Assembly: GCF_029227915.1 (NCBI RefSeq)
Contig: NC_079879.1
Location: 18,724,001-18,788,000, forward strand
DNA: 64,000 nucleotides
Reading direction: 5' to 3'
DNA from: Hydractinia symbiolongicarpus
Taxonomy: Eukaryota; Cnidaria; Hydrozoa; Anthoathecata; Hydractiniidae
A model generated the notes under the pieces. That model saw only the letters and a program-made list of their open reading frames with translations, was not told the DNA's origin and did not search any database. The position numbers and the translations under genes are program-made. Below, piece by piece: positions 51,201 to 61,308 of this stretch. Each line of letters begins with the position of its first letter. The first letter of the stretch is position 1.

Positions 51201-54200
51201 ATTACTGGAACGAGGCTGTGACGTCAATCAACTTATGGATGACGGAGAAACAGTGTTACATATTGCTGCTGTTACTGGACATGTTGAAATTGTGAAATTA
51301 TTGTTAGCGCATGGATGCGAGGTTGATAAAAAAAATGATATGGGACGAACAGCTTTGCATAAAGCTTCAAGATTCGGAAAGAATAAAGTTGTGGATATGC
51401 TGATTAAGGAGTATGTATAATTGTTTACTACTTGCATGGCTTCTCGAGCTTTAAAATTGATGTCTATTATATTGTTAAAATAAAATCATGTAAAACGATA
51501 AGTTTAACATGTGAAGCCTCCCTGCATTTTTCAACGCATTAACGGAAGATTTGTACAGAAACGGGTAAAATATTCTAGTCCAACCCTTAGGACACTTTAC
51601 AGCAGACAGATTTTCCTAACGACTAATGGACAATTTCATTACAGGGAACCTGAAATTGGTCAAACTATATTTAAACTTTTCTCTTCGTGACCATATTAGT
51701 AATGTAAAACTGGCTCCTAATTTTTTCTTTAATCCGACCTCACCGACAGAATTCTTTTCTCAATTTCATATTGGACGCCGTCTCGCAGCACCGGTAGACT
51801 CAATCACTACATGCGCAGACTTATTTGAGGCAGGCGTATAGTATATACATCTAATGGACCTGCAATGTTGTACATTCAATTTACATCCGTCTACACCTAG
51901 AAAAATCATTTATTAGGGGCCACCCTTTCTCTTCTACTTAGTCTTGGTCTGGTTCCATTCCATATCTAACAACCAACCTCTGCATAGCGGATACGTTTTT
52001 GGTTAGAATAATGTCTACTATAGATAGGTTTTACTATATTATAAAAGATACGACGCTATAGTTTATTTGTTTTTTGATCTGCTAAAAGAAACTAAAAATT
52101 TGTATGAGCAAAGTCGTTTCTATCTCCATTTGGTAGAGGAGCTAATTGGGAATGGTAAGTCTGATTATCATATTTAATTTTATGATTTTATGAAAGTAGC
52201 GTGTAGATACCCTCTTTTATCTGTGCCACAATTGCTCCAACGGATTGTAATATTTAGATTGTCAATAATATTCTATTGAAAAAAACAGATGTTTTCTAAC
52301 TTGAGATGTTTAAATAAAATGAAAACTACGAAAGAGTAAACAATCTATCATCATAATATTTCATGTCAAAATTACTTTATCTTTCATCGTTAGGTGTACA
52401 TTTAATTCTGCGAGCAGTGGATACCTCTGATAAGAATTTGTTTTTTCTCGTTTACCCACGGTCGTGACCAAATGGTGAACTTGCATCGTCGGCTTACACC
52501 ACTGTTGTCAGCAGGACAGTCAGTGATCTTTTTGTTGCTATTTGCATCTGTGTTTTTACAAACAGAGCTGACCATTCTGATTTCTACTCTGTATAACGTA
52601 CCACTAACGACTTGTCTGGACGCTCTCACAATAGATTCTGCAACAAGTCTAGATAAAATTCCATCAAATTTTTACAAATATTCCCTTAAACCTTACAGTA
52701 GAACCCCATTTTCGAACTTTCAAGGCACCAAGAAGAACGTTCAAAAAATCCGGGATTCGGGAAATCAAGAGTTGTACAGAAATGTGAAAAAGAATGAAGA
52801 AAAAAAGCATTGAATACCAACCTCGTTCCCAGGGTTTTGCCGCTATCAACTTCATCAACAAGGCAAAATGCCCTGGAAACGAGGTTGATTAAATACGTGT
52901 TAGTAAGATATTTTTTCTTATCTATTTTAAGAAATAGCTTGTAATCACACTTTTTTATATTTCTGAAGTTGAATCAACCCGTTAGCTAAGAACGGCAGTG
53001 GATTTTGGATTTATTTGCGGCTGCTTTATCCTAGAATAGTTAAGATTATCGAGGAACTAAAAAAACATACATAACATTTATCGCAGTGTTAAATTTCCAT
53101 CAGTATCACAATCACAACCATACATTTGTGAAAACCGAATTTGACTTCTGTTCTCTTGTCCACATTCACGTGCACACAAAAGCGTTGTAAATATTAACAA
53201 ATATTTTGATAAAAAAAGCTATACCTCATTTTGTTTTCGCGTCTATTGTTCTTCTCATTCAACTGATCAACAGCCATGTCGACTCCTGTCATCAAATCTT
53301 GAGCTTTCGAAATTTCTTCTTTCGACATTTCAAAAATCCCGCCGCCCAATCCTGCCACAGCGCAGGCGATTCCAGCCAAAAACACTAACACAGAATACAT
53401 TACGAGGCAATCGACTACTTTCGAAATGAAGTATTGAAAAACATCTTCTTTTTATACTTTCTGAGACTAATAACGCTTAACTTATAAATAGGGGGGAAAA
53501 CTATTTCAACCTTTTTCCTAAACTTATTTTTTATTCTGATCAGAAAGCTTTAAATGAAAGCTGGATATCAAAATGATAGACACGGGGATATGTGTTCAAC
53601 CCCCGGAATGTAAATGATATTGACAAAGTCTGTTCTAATTAAGACGCCATTTTGTTGATACAAATGATAGAGAAAGTAAGTATGAATAAATATACTATTT
53701 GTACGGCTGTCAAGCTGTTTGTGTGCAGCTATTACACCATCTTCTATTTACCTCATTCCCAGGCCATCATTTGAGAGTCAAACCAAACGATAAACTTAGA
53801 AAAACGTCTGAAGTCTACTTGTAATAACAGTTTAATACCATTTTAATTTTTTTTAAATGAGTATTTATACTCCGCGTGTAATAGTTCTCGATACAACGAT
53901 GGGGTGTGCATAAAGCAGAAATCCGTCGAAACGGACACTTACGTCAAACCAAACACTACCTTACGTTGCTTTGTTATTACAAAAAATCAAGAATAGTCTT
54001 GAATTACATTATATTTTTCATTTTACAATTAAATTTTAGACCTCTCAAAATCTGGTACCTCCTTAAACCAGACATCTCTTAAAATCGGACACATCTCTGA
54101 ATTGGACACCTGTTTAAAGCGGACAAAACCGTAGCCTGTACCGGTTAAGGCGGCGTTTTATTTTGTTTCTTTTCTACAAAATGCACTGGTAACTTTATAT

Positions 54201-57200
54201 AATGAAAGAAAAAACAAAAGTATTTAGATGTCTTAATTTTGCTTTCAGTTTATAAATTCATAGTTCATATTTCAGAAACGTCCCGCAACGTATCTACAAT
54301 CTTAGACATTAATTAGCATACAATTATTACATTTTGGTCCCCATTCTGCTACACTTAGTCGTAGGGTCAAAACTGGTTGCCTCTTGAAAATCCAACCTAG
54401 ATGGGAAAGGCAGGAATTAAAGATTGTAGTTAAGTTTCAATAATTCACTCGTTAACATTTCTCTATTGGTCATCCTCATACTCAATACGGGTCAATCAAA
54501 CTTGTACCTAAACTGTATACTGCAATGAAGAAACTTTGAGTATCCTTTGCCTCACTTCCTATAACATTTAGGCTTTCCAGTGCGTGTTACATTAAATTTT
54601 ATTTGACATTACTAATGAATCGATTAACTGCTTATTTAGTGCACTGACCGTAAAAAAGTTTATGGAAATCATTTTAAACACTGCCAGTAAGCCTTGCAAC
54701 TGTGATTTCGTGTTTAACCGTGGATATCTTTCACCTCTACACCATATTACATGTCTGGCACGATTTTACACCCTGTAACATTATCTTTTTTGCATGTACA
54801 AAGTTTTTTTAATAATCCAAAATAATCATTTTAGAAATGCTGACATCAACATGAGGGACGATTTGCAGCTAACTCCTTTAATTCTCGCATCGAGCAGCTC
54901 TAGTAATTCTAGAACTATTAAATACTTACTGGAGAACGGTGCTAACATCGAGTTATGCGATAAAGAAGATCGTACCGCACTTCATATGGCAGTGCAAGAT
55001 AACAATGAGAAAGGTGTACATGTGAGTTAACATTGGTTAACTTATGAAAATACCAAACCTCGTTCACAGGGTCTCTTTTTGCCTTTTTGAAACCTGGGAA
55101 AACAATATCAAAAAGAAATGTTCGCGTCGGTCCCAATGTCAATAAAGTGAAATAAGGCCTTAAACAATAATTTTAACCTTGAGACCATTCAAATTTCACC
55201 AAATCTAGCTTTAAAATGGTAAAAAGAGTCAAAATGTTCCGTTGCCGCTAATTATTAAACTTTTTAGACGCTATTGAAGTTTGCAGATTTAGACAAGATC
55301 ATTAACACGAAAGATAAAGACAGCAACACACCATTGCATATTGCATGCGCAAATGGTTATGAAGAAATCGCTATTAGATTATTAGATGCAGACGCTGATG
55401 TACAAAGTAGAAATAATGATGGAAAAACACCTTTGCATTTAGCAGCTTTTTATGGACAGGACGAGTAAGTAACTTGTCTAATCAGCTTAGTATTGGTTCG
55501 TAACGTTCGTAATGTTTTATAGGCTGGCTGTTATCACAAAGAATATATATTTAGGGGCAAAAATTTAATAAATATTGTTTTTTAGTGTCGTTGATAATAT
55601 CTTGGAGAAAAATGCTTCTGCTATTAACGACTTTGACACGGAAGGAAATGCCGCACTTCACCTTGCTGCTTTAAAAGGTCACCACGATGTAATTGAATAT
55701 TTACTGAAATGTGGAGCTGCAGTTAACGATAAAAATGCCGAAGCAATGACTCCATTGGATTGTGCTGCAACTAGCGGACATACAGAGGCAGTGAAAATAC
55801 TTATTTGGGGAGGTAAGTGCGAACATTATTCTTGCATATAGTACAATCTCATGCTAAAACAATTATCTCATGCAGGTGCGTCCGTCCAGTCCGCAAGTGA
55901 ATCGGGGTCAACACCTCTCCATCTTAGTTGCATTGAAGGTCATGTTGAAACAACGGAAGAATTACTAAAACACTGTGAAGTTGGAATGACGGATAATAAT
56001 GGTAGAAATGCTTTGGATCTCGCCATCGATAATCGAAATGAGTATGCTTTTTCTCTTCCCGTATTAAGACTTCTCATAACTTCACTTTGATTACAAGGCG
56101 TTTTCAAACCCTAGTAAATCTCTTGCTGCTTTTGTGCTCTTACGAATAACATTTATTAGTACTCATCACACAAAAAGTCAAAATCCTGGTAACTACTGTT
56201 GATAAGGACACCTTATATGAAACATGCTTTCTATGTATTACCATAACCTGATGTATTTTTAGTGATGCAGCCATTGCCATATTAAATCACAGAGATTGGC
56301 ATACCGCCATGCGTAATCGCACTCTGGAAGATGGGCGCGTTACGACTCCGTTAAGAAAAATGATAGCTCGTATGCCAGGTGGGTTCATTTTCACGTTATG
56401 TTAAAGGCGTTTGATTTACTTGTGTCTGCGTTGTTAAGTTTGTACTATAGTTTTGTAACTGACTTGCGAGAAGGTAATCAACTGCGGCCTAGTCTGATTT
56501 GGACTGATCTATTGTAATTCGACAACGTCATTTTGTTTTGCCTATTTGTGATGATAACTTTAGCCACACTCTGTTAAAATGACTGCGGTGAAAGTTACCA
56601 TAAGATATTAAATGTTCATATCCACTTTTCTTATCATAAAAGAAGTGCATGCGACCGAGGTTAATATGAATCTTTTATTTTGAATTTATTGTGTATTAGA
56701 TGTTGCGATGCATTGTTTAAACCGTTGCATCGCTGAAGAAGAAGAGTTTCCGAACGATGATGAAAAATACAGCTTTACTTTAAAGTACGAATTCTTGGAC
56801 GACGTGTACAGTAACTGGCCATGTGATATTGTTAGAAAGGACACAGAGGAGGGGAAAGGGAAAGGAGAATTATATACGATAGAAAAAATAGAAAAGGAAT
56901 TGGAGAAAAAAGAGTCGCATGTGTTTAGTTATATGGTATGTGTTTTTTGCAGTTCTTGTCATTAAGGTCACCGGTAGTCATGTTAGCGATAGCGGTCTTG
57001 GAACGAGGATGTTTTAGGATTTAGCAGGTTATAATATCTCAATTCAAAATATGTCCAGCAACACCGTGTTCATGCACTTCACCGCTTTTTTTAACATCGA
57101 AATAAGTGGCCACTCATTTTTCTATTTTTAAACTCTCTCACAAAAACGCTTGTCCTTTGGCATAAAATTTAGCGTTAATTAACCCTGGAAGCCACCCAGG

Positions 57201-60200
57201 ATTTTTTCTCTTTTTGATATAAGGAACGACAAGAAAGAAAATTTTGTCTATTTCGTCCGCCGTCCCGTTATAACAAAGAGACGAAGCGCCCGGGGTTAAG
57301 GTTGCCCTGGAAGATATCTTCGCTTAGATTTTCTTGATTTTCTGTGATGTATCTTTGTCTTTATGAAGAATATAGTAAGATAACCGAAAGAGTGAAAATA
57401 AGCAAAACAGTTTGCTATATTTTTAATTCCTTCAATTCGCAACTTGTTCAAATCACATTGGATTTTAAATAATTACCTGCTTTCATAAAAAATACTGTTA
57501 TACAATAAAATTACCTCCTTGCTCTAATTGACGCCCCCTTAGAGCCTCAAACTATAAAGCACCCGGGGGCTTTATCAATGATTTATAGCGGCTGTATATC
57601 TTCAACACTGGCATGGCCCTTTAAGGATCTCAGTAAAAAAAGAATCTTAAAAATGCATTACATTATTTTACAGGTCGAACATCAACGTCAAGAACTTTTA
57701 AGTCATCCGCTAACACTAAGTATGATCAACATGAAGTGGATGAAATTTGCGTTCTATGTTTACTATTTCAAGTTGCTACTGTATGTCTGTTTTCTCTTCT
57801 TTGTGACTGGTTATATCATGGTATCCGCACCGCTCCGTGAACCATACAGAGCTACAGATTGCACTATAGATGTAAAGAATGCAACTTTAGAAATGAAGAT
57901 TTTCGTGGTGTTTGGGAAATATGTGGTGTTTCTTTTAGCACTTATTCATCTACTGTTCGAGGTGAGTGAGTTCATGTCTTTGTAAAGAATTTTCAAAGCA
58001 GCCCACTGACTAAATTTTATTCCGCTTAATTGTTTCGGTGGGACATGCTTTTAACTTTTAATAATTTTTAAAAAATAACATTTAACATAATAGCATCAGA
58101 GATTTTCGTGCCCAGAGTTCGTTTTATTTGCGAAAATTTATAGTCTTTGTTTGTGGGAATTTACGCGATTAAAATAAAGGTAACAGTTATTTACCTGAAA
58201 ATTGATTGATACCAACCTTATTGTGGCATTTAGTATCCTCCTAAGTACCAACAAAGACATTATCACTGTATCACCATATAAATATTTTCTACCAAAATTA
58301 ATTTCGCGATTTATTAAACGCTTTTTCGCTGGAATTCAATTTCGCCAATTTCGCGCAAATGTCTTGAATTTATTTCATCTATTTTTTTTAGTTAATGCAA
58401 ATGGTTAGTCAACGTTTGGATTACTTTGCTATTGACAACCTTCTTGAATGGACAGTCTATCTGTTAGCAATTGCCAATGTTATTGATGATTTGATTGATC
58501 TTCCTTTGGAGAAGGCTGGTTTAGTGTACGTTATAGACCATTTTTATAGCATTTCATTGTAGATATTTCCTAGCGTTTTCTCACCTTCTGTCTCGTCTTA
58601 ATGATTTTTTGCCAAGCCACATTCTGGATGGATGGATGAATCACATTATTTACAATTATATCCTTACTGGCCAAATACAACACGAAGCTTACGTGTGTTT
58701 AGCCCAGCTCCAACATGAATTTTGGTTGCTATATATAAAAGTGTAGCACAAACAATAGCAATGTTTGGATTCACTTTTAAATAATGTTTCCTATTATCTA
58801 GATGTGGATCATATCAGAAAAGTGCGGGAGCAATTTGTGTATTTTTGGCATGGTTTAATTTTATTTTATTCATCCGAAAAGTTCCGATGTTTGGTATATA
58901 TATCGTCATGTTTTTATACGTTATCAGCACGTTCTTCAAATTTTTTGTCGTGTTTATATTTCTTATTATGGCGTTCGGATTCTCATTTTATGTCCTGTTA
59001 CACGACGAAAAATCAGTAAGTTGAATATCTTTTATCTATTTGCTCATTTTTTATCATTGTTCGTAGTTTTATTAGATGAATTCTTCTCCAACATCGATCG
59101 ATCGATCGGTCGGTTGGTTGATCACCGATCGGGGGGTTAAATAGTAAATACGGTATGACACCCTTTTTTAAATCCAGCGTAGCGCTAATTTTTGTAGTCA
59201 AGTCGAATGGCGGGAAAGTATATAAAATAAATAACTCCAATTTTATATTTGTTACCTGCGATTGTGTTTACTACTTCATTTACTTACTTCTTCTCTATTT
59301 TACCTAGATTCCTTCTTTTGACAGTCCATTTGGCTCTTTAATCAAAACCGGTGCTATGATGACTGGTGAAATGAATTTTGACGACTTCTTTTTTGGTGAC
59401 CATAAACCATCTATTGTCACGTGGGTTCTCTTCATTTTGTTTATATTGCTAATGGTCATCGTTCTAATGAACTTGCTGGTAAGACACAACGTTTAAACGA
59501 AACCTTTTTCTAATTGTTACAACTCTTTAAAACGTACGAGCACTTTTTATGAATAGAAATTAATGGTTGCGAAGCGGAATAGAGTACTTTATGTTCATCA
59601 TAGGCATATAATATGTTACGTAAGGCCAAACTAAAAACCGCAATACCGTACAATCTAAGCTTTCATTTCAAGACACCACTTGAAAATGGTCGTTGGCGAA
59701 CGCTCAGAGAAAGTTTTAAACAATATTGAACAATGTTTAGCTTTCATTAAAACAAGTTATTCACGATTGTTATTGAAGTGTGGCAATTTACTATGATTGT
59801 TACTTGGCCGTTAATAGGACTGTAAAACAGTCGGGACAAAACTGTACTGAAATTTGATTGGAGGTTACCAGAATTTTTATTTTTTACAATTTTTTTTATT
59901 TATGTGAATAGGTTGGTTTAGCCGTAGATGATATTCAAGAAGTTCAAAAACAAGCAGAAATGACCAAAGCCACTATGCAGGTCAGTTATGCGGATTGTAG
60001 CTAACAACTTTGAGTCTATCGCTGCAGCAGTGCAATTGGCTTAGAACGACTCTACTAAGTAAACTACTTACTTTAACCTGAATTAGACAGAGAATTTTAG
60101 AAATGCTACAAGGGAATACCAAAATCTGCCAATGGAATTCGTTCTCTTATCTTATCTTTTTTTCAGATTGATTTATGTTTGGACTCTGAGAAAATATTTC

Positions 60201-60677
60201 CAAAAATGTTACGTCAAAAATTCATAGCACGTGAACAGACAGTTTATCCAAATACAGATAAGATGTTACCATCAAACATAAATGCAGAAATTATCGCGCA
60301 ATTGCGTGATATTGTAAAGACGGAAAAGGTATACAATTACAACAATTTCTCATACAATTTCTCTGTTCTTGACGATGTTGTTGTTGTTGTTGTTGTTGTT
60401 TTTATCCTACAAATCTTATCAATTCTCCCTCTTTCTTAAGGAACCAATAGATGAGTTACAGGATAGCTTAAAAGGGTTGCAACAGAAGATGGGTGGTCTG
60501 GGAACAAAAGTGGAAGATATGGAGGATCAGTTACAACATACAATAAACGAATTAAAAACTATGATGGCACAGATGCTCGAACATCAACAAAGAAGGAGGA
60601 AAAAAAGACCAGCAAAGCCTACAGATGATAAACCAGGAGAAGCTGACACAGAAGATGTTGATGAAATTGCTACATGA
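48263..60677 (+). CDS. TRPA1-like: TRPA1-like cation channel, gene 2 (19 exons)
   Basis: Exons: 48263-48277, 49299-49485, 49594-49662, 49857-50008, 50372-50530, 51061-51410, 54835-55021, 55268-55464, 55586-55812, 55876-56041, 56263-56378, 56700-56935, 57674-57961, 58392-58525, 58802-59015, 59308-59478, 59912-59980, 60167-60328, 60441-60677. All junctions are GT..AG with matching phase; the sum is exactly 1,112 codons. Ankyrin repeats fill about residues 5-570 (TPLHYACLKG, LLHLAVLSSHLQVV, TPLHLAAFYG). They are followed by a charged pre-S1 region, S1-S6 (FLFFVTGYIMV, AICVFLAWFNFILF, VLFILFILLMVIVLMNLL), a pore motif MTGEMNFDDF, VGLAVDDIQEVQ after S6, and a C-terminal coiled coil with a basic tail. 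The first exon begins after an acceptor at 48,240 and its frame is open upstream, so an additional 5' coding exon is possible. Paralogue of gene 1. Confidence 0.92.
50530..51060. other. Intron of TRPA gene 2 with a SINE-like segment
   Basis: On the minus strand between about 50,775 and 50,690 there is an A-box-like ACATTAGGTAGAGTG and, 40 bp on, a B box GGTTCAAACCTCG. This is the head of a tRNA-derived SINE. The rest of the intron shows nothing further. Confidence 0.4.
52818..52887. mobile_element. 70-bp fold-back element (CCTCGTTCCCAGGG family)
   Basis: AACCTCGTTCCCAGGG at the left pairs with CCCTGGAAACGAGGTT at the right, and the TTTTGCC/GGCAAAA blocks continue the stem. A related 128-bp copy lies at 61,629-61,756 and a partial one at about 55,057-55,140. 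No clear target duplication was identified here. Confidence 0.6.
53078..53400 (-). CDS. Small secreted protein gene, two exons, antisense in TRPA intron
   Basis: Exon 1 (53,400-53,225) starts MYSVLVFLAGIACAVAG, a good signal peptide, followed by GGIFEMSKEEISKAQDLM and VDQLNEKNNRRENKM. It ends at AG|GTATAG. A plausible exon 2 (53,147-53,078) follows an AG at 53,149-53,148, keeps the frame and ends with YGCDCDTDGNLTLR and a stop; the total is 82 codons. The acceptor lacks a strong pyrimidine tract, so exon 2 is less certain than exon 1. A short Cys-containing secreted peptide is suggested. Family not recognised. It lies entirely within an intron of TRPA gene 2 on the other strand. Confidence 0.5.
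60373..60402 (+). repeat. (GTT)n microsatellite in last intron of TRPA gene 2
   Basis: About eight to nine GTT units just before the final coding exon. It ends about 40 bp upstream of the acceptor at 60,440. Confidence 0.85.
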
Positions 60678-61308
60678 GATCGTGTAGCAACCAAGCTCGT
60701 TAAAATTAACATATCTAAAATTTAAAACTTGTTTCTAAGGACCCTGGGAATTTAATAGAGTTGTTTTATTACTAAAAACGTATGTTTCTAAAACCTCCTA
60801 ACACTCGGAATACGGTACTGTTGCTTGGTACTGTTGCTTGGTAGTGTTAGATGGCCCATTTCATCCTCTTTCTAAAACATGGGGCACTTCTCATACCAAC
60901 CTAGTCTGTGTGATTGTTTTTGCCAACTTTTGACCACAAATTTGTGATTTGTCGTTTATGGGTGAATTGCTGTCAAGCACAAAGTAAGTATTAGGAAATT
61001 ATATTGTAAATAAAAAGTGAAATTAATGTAAATTATGTATGTAGAAAAGTAGCTAGACTAAAAAATAACCAAAATCTATTGTTAAAATAGAAATGAAATA
61101 ATTCTTCATACAATACGAAAGCATTAACTTTTTGTCTTGTTGTTGTGCAACTGATGCAAAGAGACTTTGGGATCGAAGTTGTTAAAACTATCGTTAAGGA
61201 AGAATTGCTTTATACGCCTTCACTTATTCACTTTAAGTTCTGCATAAGAACGCGTCAAAATCAGGACCAGATCACAGTAACTGCTTTCAGCATTAGGAAG
61301 GCCTTTGT
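60678..61308. other. Intergenic space between convergent genes
   Basis: This 631-bp gap between the stops of TRPA gene 2 (plus) and the F-BAR gene (minus) must hold both 3' untranslated regions. AATAAA-like words occur (for example TAAATAAAAAG near 61,009). No SH3-coding exon was found on the minus strand. Confidence 0.5.

Larger units (their letters stand above)
51411..54834. other. Long intron of TRPA gene 2
   Basis: This 3.4-kb intron contains a fold-back mini-element (52,818-52,887) and a small antisense gene (53,078-53,400). Otherwise it is AT-rich with no recognised feature. Confidence 0.6.
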
